Part shown: positions 1 to 7,483 of the stretch, piece after piece | Layout: the number at the start of each line of letters is the position of its first letter | How positions within the stretch are numbered: the first letter of the stretch is position 1 | NCBI GenBank assembly: GCA_029856615.1 | Contig: JAHKLF010000006.1 | Location: 1 to 19,918 of the forward strand | Origin: Candidatus Njordarchaeota archaeon | Lineage (GTDB): Archaea; Asgardarchaeota; Njordarchaeia; Njordarchaeales; Njordarchaeaceae | Reading direction: 5' to 3' | DNA: 19,918 nt | Notes under the pieces: model-generated | Seen by the model: the letters and a program-made list of their open reading frames with translations, nothing else | Database searches by the model: none | What the model was told of the DNA's origin: nothing | Made by a program: the position numbers and the translations under genes

Positions 1-60
1 CTGAATGATTTTTAATTAAATTTTTTCATCATTACAAACCAAAAGCACTTTACATAACCG

Positions 61-426
61 GTGCCATTAATGTTATTGAGGTTGAGAAAAAACGGATATC
101 AATTCTTAATAAAAGTAGATATGAAGTCGGAGATCATGTACACTTCTGAAAAACAGTCATTTAAGATTATCCTCCAGAATATAGGTAAACCTGTTTCCCA
201 CGTACAATTGAGTTGTATTCCGCTTGATGAGAAGATAGATATTGAATTAAATATGTACAAGCGATGGATGAATCGTGGAGACTCTATTGAGGGGCCATTA
301 AATATAACTACTTTGAAGCCTGGAAAAACGGGAATAAAATTTTTGATTAGCTTCATAGGAGAAGAATACAATAAATTCGCACTAGAAAAGAATATTAAGA
401 TCAGAATAATCATTTTCCCAAAATAA
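61..426 (+). CDS. Hypothetical small beta-rich protein
   Basis: Unrecognised protein of 121 residues from a GTG start; an in-frame ATG at 70 and another at 121 are alternatives, and an in-frame stop just upstream of the GTG closes the frame, so it is not cut by the window edge. No clear ribosome binding site was seen. The pattern of alternating hydrophobic strands, the phrase FKIILQNIGKPV near residues 34-45 and the LKPGKTG turn near residues 86-92 resemble a single immunoglobulin-like or CARDB-type beta-sandwich, as found in archaeal surface or scaffold proteins. There is no signal peptide or membrane segment. It runs towards the acyl-CoA synthetase gene and ends 6 bases before it. It could be the remnant of a larger multi-domain protein. 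The function is unknown; the fold suggestion is inference. Confidence 0.5.
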   Translation: MPLMLLRLRKNGYQFLIKVDMKSEIMYTSEKQSFKIILQNIGKPVSHVQLSCIPLDEKIDIELNMYKRWMNRGDSIEGPLNITTLKPGKTGIKFLISFIGEEYNKFALEKNIKIRIIIFPK

Positions 427-432
427 AAATCC

Positions 433-1938
433 TTAATTTAATATAACGGGATGCCAATTTTCAATATATTTAGCTAAAATCCCCTTCTTCCTTAACCATT
501 CTCCATACTCAACTAGAGCTCTAGCTCCCGCTACTACTCTATAAGGTAGCGAATATGCGGGGATTCCTGCGTCCTCAAATTTCTTCCTAACCCATGCAGA
601 CATATCCGTGCTTCCCATATCCATTATTAGAACTGGCTTCTTATAATCTCTTATTACTTTAATTAGTTTAACTGGCATATCTTTTGATATTGTTGGGGGA
701 TGATGAAATGCTAACACGATGACAAGATCTATTCTAGAGTCCTCTAATACAGCTTCGGTGGCTGCAGTATAGGATTCATCGGTACCAGTACCAGTAATAT
801 CAATGGGATTAGAGAATGTAGCTATAGAGGGAATTAATCCGTTTTTAACATGCTCCTTAAGAAGTTGTAGCGTCTCTTTAGATAATTCTGGTACCCTCAG
901 GCCTACCCTCTCCGCCAAATCTGCTACAACTATTCCTGGTCCTCCACCGTTAGTGACGATTCCTATATTTCTACCTTGCGCGGGAGGTTGATAAGCTAGT
1001 GCTTTAGCCATATCCACTACTTCTATTATATTTGATGCCAACGTAGCGCCCATTGCTTTAAAAGCTGTTTCGTAGATTTTTATATTTCCTGCAAGCGATG
1101 CTGTATGCGAATATGTCGCTCTAGCACCAGCTTCAGTTATGCCTCCCTTTAAAATCACTATTGGTTTTTTCCTCGAAAACTCTGTACCAATTTCTATTAA
1201 TTTACGGCCATTATCTTTCAACGCTTCAATATACAGAATTACAACTCTTGTAGTTTCATCGTCCATAAGATATAATAGAAGATCACTCTCATCTACATCT
1301 ATTTTATTCCCCCAACTAACAAATTTACTTATGCCAATATCTTCTCCCCACATGTAATCTAGAACAGCATCTCCAAGCGCACCGCTTTGAGATAAAAATG
1401 TAATATATCCTGGTTTTGGTCTTGGCATGTTCAATTTTCGTCCTTCATCAGTATCTTTATATGTCGGTATAAAGATCGTATCAACACCAGAATATGCATC
1501 ATAGATTCCTAATCCGTTAGGACCAATGATTCTTATTCTATATTTCTTAGCAATTCGTAGAACTTCTTTCTCTAATTCAACATTGCCTATCTCTGAGAAA
1601 CCTCCACTTATAATCGTAGCAACCTTTACTCTTACTTCACCACATTCTTCCATAACACTTGGAACAAACTTCGCTGGAATAGCTATAACAACATGTTCAA
1701 CGCTACTGGGAACATCCTTTATTGATTTGAATAGTCTATGACCCAGAATCTCACCGCCCTTTATATTTACTCCGTAAACTTTTGCTTTTAGAATCCCCCT
1801 CTTCGCATTTTCAATCAAATTTTGGAAAATTATATATCCCGGCGAACTCGGATGTCGGGAAGCCCCGATTACAGCTATGGATCTTGGATTGAAAAAAGGC
1901 CGCAATTCTTCGTGGATATCTGGATAGAAAGATGGCAT
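433..1938 (-). CDS. Acetate--CoA ligase (ADP-forming), alpha subunit
   Basis: NDP-forming acetyl-CoA synthetase (ACD) alpha subunit, 501 residues. The family converts acyl-CoA, ADP and phosphate to the free acid, ATP and CoA, and is the main substrate-level phosphorylation step in peptide- and sugar-fermenting archaea. Visible features are an N-terminal CoA-binding Rossmann domain with VIGASRHPSSPG at about residues 23-34, succinyl-CoA-ligase-like domains with IIGPNGLGIYD (137-147) and SQSGALGDAV (183-192), and the motif YSHTASLAG with the phosphorylated histidine at about residue 278. The length fits a stand-alone alpha subunit. The ATP-grasp beta subunit is not fused and not in the window, so it must be encoded elsewhere. 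The gene lies 68 bases downstream of the PadR gene on the same strand and may be co-transcribed with it. The acyl specificity cannot be read from sequence. Confidence 0.93.
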   Translation of the reverse strand: MPSFYPDIHEELRPFFNPRSIAVIGASRHPSSPGYIIFQNLIENAKRGILKAKVYGVNIKGGEILGHRLFKSIKDVPSSVEHVVIAIPAKFVPSVMEECGEVRVKVATIISGGFSEIGNVELEKEVLRIAKKYRIRIIGPNGLGIYDAYSGVDTIFIPTYKDTDEGRKLNMPRPKPGYITFLSQSGALGDAVLDYMWGEDIGISKFVSWGNKIDVDESDLLLYLMDDETTRVVILYIEALKDNGRKLIEIGTEFSRKKPIVILKGGITEAGARATYSHTASLAGNIKIYETAFKAMGATLASNIIEVVDMAKALAYQPPAQGRNIGIVTNGGGPGIVVADLAERVGLRVPELSKETLQLLKEHVKNGLIPSIATFSNPIDITGTGTDESYTAATEAVLEDSRIDLVIVLAFHHPPTISKDMPVKLIKVIRDYKKPVLIMDMGSTDMSAWVRKKFEDAGIPAYSLPYRVVAGARALVEYGEWLRKKGILAKYIENWHPVILN

Positions 1939-2006
1939 GGCTAAAACCTTCTAAAAGATGAGGATCAAAAATCACTTGACCCGAAAATAAATTAAAAATG
2001 AAACTT

Positions 2007-2351
2007 TTACCCTCTTCGCTCAGCGAATTCTATAATTTCTGATAATATGTCTCTAAGCCTTCTTAAATACTCTAAATTTTCACGCAAAAGACTTATACCG
2101 TCCTGCGTAATTGAATAAACTTTTCTTGCAGGCCCTGCATTGGTATGCTCCCAGTCTGATTTAACTAATCCATAGTCTTCAAATTCTTTAAGGATTCTAT
2201 AAACTATGGGATGGGGAATCTTTAAGCCCAACATTTGCTCTAATCGTTTCCATATGTCATACCCATGCATTCTTTGCTCCCAGAGAATTCTCAGGATTAA
2301 TAATCCCGCTATTCTTCTTAGGATAATTGGCTGTTTTCCTGTTAATTCCAT
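2007..2351 (-). CDS. PadR-family transcriptional regulator
   Basis: DNA-binding winged-helix repressor of the PadR family, 114 residues, close to the usual length of the minimal form. Recognisable are MHGYDIWKRL (28-37, the helix-turn-helix entry), PHPIVYRILKEFEDYGLV (46-63, the recognition helix region), the wing with GPARKVYSIT (73-82), and a C-terminal dimerisation helix from about 88 to 112. PadR proteins respond to small ligands and usually regulate themselves or a neighbour. This gene sits between the AOR operon upstream and the acyl-CoA synthetase gene downstream on the same strand, so either could be its target. An inverted repeat lies a few bases upstream of its ATG, which fits autoregulation. 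The ligand is unknown. Confidence 0.9.
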   Translation of the reverse strand: MELTGKQPIILRRIAGLLILRILWEQRMHGYDIWKRLEQMLGLKIPHPIVYRILKEFEDYGLVKSDWEHTNAGPARKVYSITQDGISLLRENLEYLRRLRDILSEIIEFAERRG

Positions 2352-2358
2352 AAGTACA

Positions 2359-2382
2359 CACCTATTTAATAATGGATAGGTG
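2359..2382. promoter_or_regulatory. Inverted repeat, putative PadR operator
   Basis: Seven-base arms CACCTAT (2359-2365) and ATAGGTG (2376-2382) are perfect inverted copies separated by 10 AT-rich bases. The repeat lies 8 to 31 bases upstream of the PadR ATG, exactly where an archaeal core promoter would be, and the spacer contains a TATA-like stretch on the minus strand. Binding here would block transcription of padR itself, and of the downstream synthetase gene if co-transcribed. The palindrome is seen; its use as an operator is inferred. Confidence 0.45.
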
Positions 2383-2641
2383 GTGCATATGATAGTAATA
2401 GTATGAATATTTTCAGAATTTTTTCAATTTTTGGTTTGTAAAAATTTTAATTTGCACAGCTAACTATCACAATAATGGCGATTATTATATATTTCTTATT
2501 TGTATATAAAAGTAAAAAATTTGAACAATGAAATATTTTCATAAAGTTCTACTTATTGATTAATAAGAAGACAAATATTGATAATCTAAGAAGGAAAGAA
2601 ACTATCATATATCCCAATTTTGGATGATTCTAAACTCAACC

Positions 2642-2661
2642 AAAAAATAATTAAAGAAAAG
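2642..2661 (-). terminator. T-rich tract after AOR, possible terminator
   Basis: Immediately after the AOR stop codon the minus strand reads through an almost pure T/A stretch with runs of T (CTTTTCTTT and TTTTTT). Archaeal RNA polymerase commonly terminates at such oligo-T tracts without a hairpin. No strong stem-loop precedes it, so the call rests on composition and position only. Confidence 0.35.
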
Positions 2662-2662
2662 A

Positions 2663-4540
2663 CTATTCAGAGAGTTTTATTCCGGCTTTTTCAAGCACTG
2701 CAATGACGTCAGTTAGTCCGAATTTCTCAAGTGTACTCTTCCTTGGTACACCGTTTTTATCCCATCCACGTGCTTCATAATACATGTCTAGCAATCGATC
2801 ATAATCCTCCTTGCTTAGTTTTCTTCCCGCGAGCATTCCTTTGGATATGGGCACTTCGAACCATTTTCTAGGTGGATAATCATATTCGCGCTTCCAATGG
2901 CCAAACTCGCGGATCCAGAAAGCTCTCATTAGGTTATAGATCTTATCAGCAATGAAGTAAAATCTGTCTAGAGCATAATCTAATCCAGTTATAGCCTTAA
3001 ATAGCTTGGGATAATATTCTAAATCGAGTGCCAATTCAATCCATGGCAATCTGCATACTGTTAGTATTTCAAATAATCCTCCTCTAATCCTTTGGAACTC
3101 TATAACTTTATCTACTTTTGCTTTATCTACCTTCTCCCTTCCGTATTTCATTTCCCACGAAATAACCCATGCATCCTTATGATGCGCACCTATGGGTGAT
3201 GTGCCATAAGATAACGCCATGGCAGGAGCTGCATGACAATCATATGCTGAAACTTCAAGTCCCTTAACATGTATTGCATACTTTGGAGCCTCTCCTCCTA
3301 TTTTCTCAGCTGCTTTTTTAACACCTTCTGCTAATAATTTTCCTATTGCTTCGCCTTTAATTATCATTTCTGCTAATTGTATTGCTGTATCTGGATCACT
3401 CCACTTTAGTTCTAATCCACCAGTTTGCTTCTTAGAAATTATTCCTCTCTGATATAACTCTATTGCAAACGCAATGACACTTCCAAGAGAAATCGTATCA
3501 ACACCCCATTCATCAGCCAATCTATTTAGCTTAATTACAGCGTCCATCGATCCTATGCCTATATTTGACCCAAGCATACCGACATTTTCATAATCAAGTT
3601 CAGCCCATGTCCTCTCAAACTTTCCGAACCTAGCTATGGATAAATTACCACACGGCATTGGACAGGAGAAACATCCCTTTCTGAGCATCTTATATGTTTT
3701 AGCCATTGTTTCTCCGCCAATACTCATATATTCCTCAAACTCTCCATCTGTAAAGTTGTGAGTTGGAAGCACTCCCGCTTCCTGGCTCCATTCGACGGTC
3801 ATCATCGTTCCTTGCTCAATCCATTTTCTATATCCCGGGTTACTCATTAGATATCTCCTAGCTTCATATGCAAGCTCATATGCGGCATCAATATCAACCA
3901 TTGGGATATCATTCCATCCTTGAGCCACTACTGCCTTTAGTTTCTTATGACCCATCACCGTCCCTATGCCAGGTCTTCCTCCAGCCCTTCCATACTCAGA
4001 AATAACGACTGAGAACTTAACTAAATTTTCGGCTCCTGGACCTATTACAATGGCACCTATATCATTTCCATGATCCCTTCTTAATATAATCTCCGTTTCT
4101 ATTGTATTCTTCCCCCACAAATGGGATGCATCCTTTATCTCCACACCATTTGGCGTAATCCACAGATATACTGGCTTCTTCGAAGCCCCTTCTATTATAA
4201 TAGCGTCATAACCGCTCATCTTTAACATATGGCCTAGATGCGTTCCTATATTCCCATCACCGTAACCTCCTGTTAACGGCGATTTTGCAGCTACTACCAC
4301 CTTACCACTACTAGGGACTATTGTTCCAGTAAGAGGCCCCGTTGCAATCACTATTTTATTATCAGGCGACAGAGGTTCTGTTCCCGCCTCTAACTCGTCC
4401 CATAGTATTTTAACGCCCCATCCCCTTCCTCCTATCCATTCATAGGCCAATTCTTTACTTACTTCTTGCTCTTTTATATTGCCTTTAGACAAATCAACTC
4501 GGAGAATCTTTCCTACCCATCCACCTTTTAACTCACCCAT
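2663..4540 (-). CDS. Aldehyde:ferredoxin oxidoreductase (AOR family, tungsten)
   Basis: Cytoplasmic AOR-family tungsten-pterin enzyme that oxidises aldehydes to carboxylic acids with ferredoxin-like acceptors. From ATG 4540 it has 625 residues, the normal family length. I chose this ATG because a near-perfect Shine-Dalgarno GGAGGTGA ends 5 bases before it; an in-frame GTG at 4549 would lie inside that site. Visible features are an N-terminal pterin-binding GGRGWG near residue 40, the GRAGGRPGIGTVMG segment near 185-198, the [4Fe-4S] motif CFSCPMPC at about 290-297, and the fourth cluster cysteine in TVCRLPW near 496. The gene follows the four-cluster ferredoxin-like gene by 12 bases, so the two proteins are probably one complex, resembling AOR-family enzymes with a dedicated FeS subunit. 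The substrate cannot be predicted. Confidence 0.93.
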   Translation of the reverse strand: MGELKGGWVGKILRVDLSKGNIKEQEVSKELAYEWIGGRGWGVKILWDELEAGTEPLSPDNKIVIATGPLTGTIVPSSGKVVVAAKSPLTGGYGDGNIGTHLGHMLKMSGYDAIIIEGASKKPVYLWITPNGVEIKDASHLWGKNTIETEIILRRDHGNDIGAIVIGPGAENLVKFSVVISEYGRAGGRPGIGTVMGHKKLKAVVAQGWNDIPMVDIDAAYELAYEARRYLMSNPGYRKWIEQGTMMTVEWSQEAGVLPTHNFTDGEFEEYMSIGGETMAKTYKMLRKGCFSCPMPCGNLSIARFGKFERTWAELDYENVGMLGSNIGIGSMDAVIKLNRLADEWGVDTISLGSVIAFAIELYQRGIISKKQTGGLELKWSDPDTAIQLAEMIIKGEAIGKLLAEGVKKAAEKIGGEAPKYAIHVKGLEVSAYDCHAAPAMALSYGTSPIGAHHKDAWVISWEMKYGREKVDKAKVDKVIEFQRIRGGLFEILTVCRLPWIELALDLEYYPKLFKAITGLDYALDRFYFIADKIYNLMRAFWIREFGHWKREYDYPPRKWFEVPISKGMLAGRKLSKEDYDRLLDMYYEARGWDKNGVPRKSTLEKFGLTDVIAVLEKAGIKLSE

Positions 4541-4545
4541 CTCAC

Positions 4546-4553
4546 TCACCTCC
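4546..4553 (-). promoter_or_regulatory. Strong Shine-Dalgarno site for the AOR gene
   Basis: The minus strand carries GGAGGTGA five bases upstream of ATG 4540, overlapping the last base of the preceding ferredoxin-like stop codon region. It decides the AOR start in favour of 4540 over the in-frame GTG at 4549, and indicates coupled translation of the two genes. Confidence 0.7.
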
Positions 4554-4975
4554 TACTCCACCAATCTTATAGCACCCATAGGACACCATCTCATACACTG
4601 GGGTTCTCCTCCGCACAGATCGCAGAAAATTGGGTTCCCTATTGTAGGGTGACGATATATTGCATTAAATGGGCATGCAGAAACGCATAAGAAGTGTCCT
4701 TCGCATTTGTCTAAATTTATAGCTAAGTGAGCCATTTTGCCATTTGTTTCCCAATAGAGGGCCCCCGTTGGGCAAGCTTTAATACATGGCGCATTTGGAC
4801 CACATTGCTGACAGACAGAATGTGTGTGCCAAATTTTTTCTTCTGTGAATACTGTATGAATTTTAAGCGCAGCTTTTGATGGGTTTTGAGCATTATAATG
4901 TGTTTTAGCACATATTTGCTCGCATATTTTACATCCAGAACATCTGGTTGCATCTACCCAAATGTGTTTCGGCAT
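4553..4975 (-). CDS. Four-cluster ferredoxin-like electron-transfer subunit of the AOR
   Basis: Iron-sulfur protein of the DmsB/HycB/CooF type, 140 residues, expected to take electrons from the downstream AOR. Four cluster motifs are visible: C12-x2-C-x2-C-x3-C22, C55-x2-C-x5-C-x3-C68, a third with C91, C97 and C101, and C118-x2-C-x5-C-x3-C131. In the third motif (CEGHFLCVSACP) the second cysteine is replaced by His94, which is unusual. I chose ATG 4975 over an in-frame ATG at 5038 because the 21-residue extension is not FeS-like, contains a TATA box (4991-5003), and GGTGA sits just before ATG 4975. The position makes it the first gene of a two-gene operon with the AOR. Confidence 0.88.
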   Translation of the reverse strand: MPKHIWVDATRCSGCKICEQICAKTHYNAQNPSKAALKIHTVFTEEKIWHTHSVCQQCGPNAPCIKACPTGALYWETNGKMAHLAINLDKCEGHFLCVSACPFNAIYRHPTIGNPIFCDLCGGEPQCMRWCPMGAIRLVE

Positions 4976-4990
4976 AATTTCACCAGTTAA

Positions 4991-5003
4991 TATTTTATAT
5001 AAA
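4991..5003 (-). promoter_or_regulatory. TATA box of the ferredoxin-AOR operon
   Basis: The minus strand reads TTTATATAAAATA, a near-consensus archaeal TATA box, centred about 22 bases upstream of ATG 4975. Transcription would then start at or very near the ATG, giving a leaderless or very short-leader mRNA. This is seen in sequence; activity is inferred. Confidence 0.5.
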
Positions 5004-5143
5004 TTTGGCAAAGAATTATGATCAGCATAAGTTAACATAATAGAGTATTAAAAATTCTTTGTATAAAGCGTATTTAATTAATTAAAAATACATTTTGCGA
5101 TATAGCCTAGCATTTTAGAGAATCTGTCAGAATTTATATTTTG

Positions 5144-6007
5144 TTATTCCGGATACTCTTCCCATAACCTTCTTCTATTAGCTTCAAGTAGTTTTATTGG
5201 TTTTCCAGAAAAATCAGCTGCTGTAAGGATGTACTCCTTTTCTTCATGTGATATATCTTTTAGTATTAATTGTCTCCATCTTATATCTCTTAATAGGTGA
5301 TGATCGATTATTACTTTCCGTACCGGAGTTTCATTTAAAATTCTCTTAATATTCTCTATACTTTTATCTAAGTCGTCATGCGAAAAAGTCTGGCCTAATA
5401 AATATGTAACAGGCCCATCCAGAAAAATAAGACTCGGTTTATTTCTTATTATAAAATGAAGATGTTCGTTTAAAATTGGCCCTTGGACATCACTGGTGAA
5501 TAGAAATTTCTCGGCTTCCTCTTCGATTAATACTTCTAGTACGTAGCCTAAATTGGAAGACTTTCCATGCGGCACAGGCGGTGAAAATAATATTCGCGTT
5601 TCTTCTATGAAGAATTCTCTGTTATCAGCATAGTATATCTCAGCCGAAATCTTTTTTATTTTCTCTAAAAATTGTCTAGCCCTATTCATTTGACTTTGAT
5701 TAATTTTTCGCGTGGGATGTTTTAGAAATACATATTTGTTCTCAAATATAAAAAGGTCTTGAAAGGGATTATAGTGATCATAGTGATAATGGGTAATTAT
5801 AATGATCTCTGCTTTTTCAGCATATCTAACTATCTCTTTCCATACCCTTTCTTTCTCGCTAATTTCTAATGGATGCGGAGGTAGACCGTATCGTTTCTCA
5901 GCGAGATTAACTCCTGGATCAATGAAGATTTTACAATCTTTGGTCTCTATGTATGTAGCCATGCTTCTAACGCCCATACTTTCTGCTCCCAAGATTTTTA
6001 TGCGCAT
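5144..6007 (-). CDS. UPF0282 metallo-beta-lactamase-fold protein
   Basis: Archaeal UPF0282 family member, 287 residues, with the metallo-hydrolase fold. The metal-binding motif is THYHYDH at residues 72-78 (HxHxDH). Further likely ligands are His147 (VPHGKS), Asp173 (TSDVQG) and His236/His237 (DHHLLR). The N-terminus ESMGVRSMATYIET followed by IDPGVNLAEKRYGLPP is diagnostic for this family. The fold hydrolyses phosphoesters or thioesters, and nuclease relatives are common, but the UPF0282 substrate is not known to me. The start has a modest GAAGGA site upstream. It is transcribed divergently from the DUF123 gene across about 113 bases. Confidence 0.88.
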   Translation of the reverse strand: MRIKILGAESMGVRSMATYIETKDCKIFIDPGVNLAEKRYGLPPHPLEISEKERVWKEIVRYAEKAEIIIITHYHYDHYNPFQDLFIFENKYVFLKHPTRKINQSQMNRARQFLEKIKKISAEIYYADNREFFIEETRILFSPPVPHGKSSNLGYVLEVLIEEEAEKFLFTSDVQGPILNEHLHFIIRNKPSLIFLDGPVTYLLGQTFSHDDLDKSIENIKRILNETPVRKVIIDHHLLRDIRWRQLILKDISHEEKEYILTAADFSGKPIKLLEANRRRLWEEYPE

Positions 6008-6120
6008 TTTCCTTCACTATATGTTTGCGGTGTAATCTCATTATATTATATTCATTTGATGATTTTGATAATAAGGTATTTCATGAAGTTATGTTCCTAA
6101 CTCCCGTTCTAGGGATACAA

Positions 6121-6594
6121 ATGCGGGTGGAGAAAGGAGCTTATATCTTACTGATGAGGAATAGAAAAGAAATTCGAATTCGTGTTGGAAAGTTGGGTTA
6201 TATAGATCTACCGCAAGGTTTATACGCCTATGTAGGATCTGCGCTAGGTCCTGGAGGAGTACTTAAACGCGTTTGCAGACACATCAGGAGAATAAAAAAA
6301 TTAAAATGGCACATCGATTATCTCACATCTAATCCATCGATAGAAATATTAGGAGTCATTATTATCAAAACTCATGAGAAACTAGAATGCATGCTAGCTA
6401 GATTTATTTTTGAGAACTTTTCTCTATTAGCGATAAAAAAGTTTGGAGCTACGGATTGTAAATGTGAGTCTCATCTCTTCCTTATTCTTAATGATATTGA
6501 TAAAATTGTGAAGAGCATCCAAAACAAGTTTAACTTAGATGTATTCTTTGTTAGCAGTGATAAGTTAGCATATCTATGTACTACCTTAGAATAG
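6121..6594 (+). CDS. DUF123 family protein (GIY-YIG-like)
   Basis: DUF123 domain protein, a small family distantly related to GIY-YIG nucleases and found mainly in archaea. Conserved segments are KGAYIL (5-10), LPQGLYAYVGSALG (30-43), HIRRIKKLKWHIDYL (54-68), and the terminal FGATDCKCESHLF (108-120), which includes the typical cysteine pair and SHL signature. The reading frame extends upstream to 6025, but family members start just before KGAYIL. I therefore prefer ATG 6121, preceded by AGGGA; ATG 6091 is an alternative. With this start the gene has a normal divergent promoter space with the UPF0282 gene. A nuclease role is suggested by the fold, not proven. After the conserved domain there is a C-terminal extension of about 35 residues. 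Confidence 0.82.
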   Translation: MRVEKGAYILLMRNRKEIRIRVGKLGYIDLPQGLYAYVGSALGPGGVLKRVCRHIRRIKKLKWHIDYLTSNPSIEILGVIIIKTHEKLECMLARFIFENFSLLAIKKFGATDCKCESHLFLILNDIDKIVKSIQNKFNLDVFFVSSDKLAYLCTTLE

Positions 6595-6595
6595 C

Positions 6596-7369
6596 TTAAC
6601 TTCCCCTTTCTGTCGTTGTAATTATATCCATCAAATTATATAATTCTTCAAAATTAATGGTTTTGATAATGATCTCAGCGAATTTCTTAGCCGGTGTTAT
6701 AATAATTAGATCTTTATCCCTTATTATTAGATATTCAATCTCTTCCAACGATCTCCTTTCAAAGAGACCATCTATTGATGGTATATTGACTTTAAGCATG
6801 CGGTTTAACGCCTCCAGATCATTGAGTTCCTCTTCTATCATTGCAAGATCTATGCTTAAATCTTCTATTATTCCTAATAGCGCATCCCGTAATTCTATTT
6901 TTTCAGTTAATCGCTCTTCCAGTATGGCAATATTGGACTCTATTTGATCCATTGCGTCCCAAAGTGATCTTCTCTTCTCATCTATGAGTTTTAATGCTTG
7001 ATCTATCGAGGATACCTCACTATTGAGTTTCTTTGAAGCATATAATAATCTTATATCTTCGCGCGTCGGGATATTCTTTAAATCTAAGCATTTTTTTCGT
7101 TGATAATCTACAAACATGACAAGATATCCTTCTTTAGGAAGATCCGAAATACTTCTAAGGCATTCCTTTAAAGCCAGTAAATTGATGTTTATATCTCCAA
7201 GGTTAATTTTCGTATTAGCTAAAAATTTATTGAAACTTTCAGTAAATTCCAAAGCTTTTCTAGTATCGCCTAAGAGTTCTCTAAAATCAGCTTTGCATAA
7301 GTATAGCAGGATATTTAAGGGATTCTTCTTGCACCACGATTCTTCATTCCTAGCTGGCACAACCTCCAC
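6596..7369 (-). CDS. Unrecognised coiled-coil protein
   Basis: I do not recognise this 257-residue protein. It starts at GTG 7369 with a weak ribosome binding site. Roughly residues 110-195 are a charged, leucine- and isoleucine-rich heptad region that should form a coiled coil (segments such as ESNIAILEERLTEK and MIEEELNDLEALNRML). A compact C-terminal part contains IEYLIIRDKDLIIITPAKKF, which looks like a beta-hairpin followed by a helix. The N-terminal 110 residues are mixed, with three scattered cysteines. No signal peptide or membrane helix is visible. It ends one base from the convergent DUF123 gene and is divergent from the geranylgeranyl-reductase family gene. The length and even amino-acid use argue for a real gene. 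Confidence 0.65.
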   Translation of the reverse strand: MEVVPARNEESWCKKNPLNILLYLCKADFRELLGDTRKALEFTESFNKFLANTKINLGDININLLALKECLRSISDLPKEGYLVMFVDYQRKKCLDLKNIPTREDIRLLYASKKLNSEVSSIDQALKLIDEKRRSLWDAMDQIESNIAILEERLTEKIELRDALLGIIEDLSIDLAMIEEELNDLEALNRMLKVNIPSIDGLFERRSLEEIEYLIIRDKDLIIITPAKKFAEIIIKTINFEELYNLMDIITTTERGS

Positions 7370-7483
7370 TCTTACTATTACTTTTAATCAGTAATTAATG
7401 TCAATAATCCTTAATAATGATATATCATAATCCATAGGGAACAAAACTCTCAAAATTCAAGTATACAACAGTGAGTGTTTTGA
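7370..7483. promoter_or_regulatory. Divergent promoter region with short palindrome
   Basis: This short region separates the coiled-coil gene (minus) from the flavoprotein gene (plus). It contains TTAATAATGATATATCATAA, within which ATGATATATCAT (7417-7428) is a perfect 12-base palindrome that can also act as a TATA element in either direction. The promoter role is inferred from position. Confidence 0.35.

Larger units (their letters stand above)
2352..2662. other. Intergenic region upstream of padR
   Basis: This 311-base stretch separates the end of the AOR gene from the start of padR. It is very AT-rich. It holds the CACCTAT/ATAGGTG palindrome next to padR, a weak 6-base hairpin CTTATT-gatt-AATAAG at 2552-2567, and a T-rich tract on the minus strand after the AOR stop. 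I see no convincing reading frame, tRNA or structured RNA in it. Confidence 0.6.

Noticed and set aside
4723..4953. Overlapping 76-residue minus-strand frame inside the ferredoxin gene
   Set aside because: It is in a shifted frame within a gene that has clear FeS motifs, and it has no family features.
4976..5038. N-terminal extension of the ferredoxin-like protein from ATG 5038
   Set aside because: The stretch contains the TATA box and lacks FeS-like sequence, and ATG 4975 has its own GGTGA.
6025..6120. N-terminal extension of the DUF123 protein
   Set aside because: It would nearly abut the divergent gene and fill the promoter space, and family members begin close to KGAYIL.
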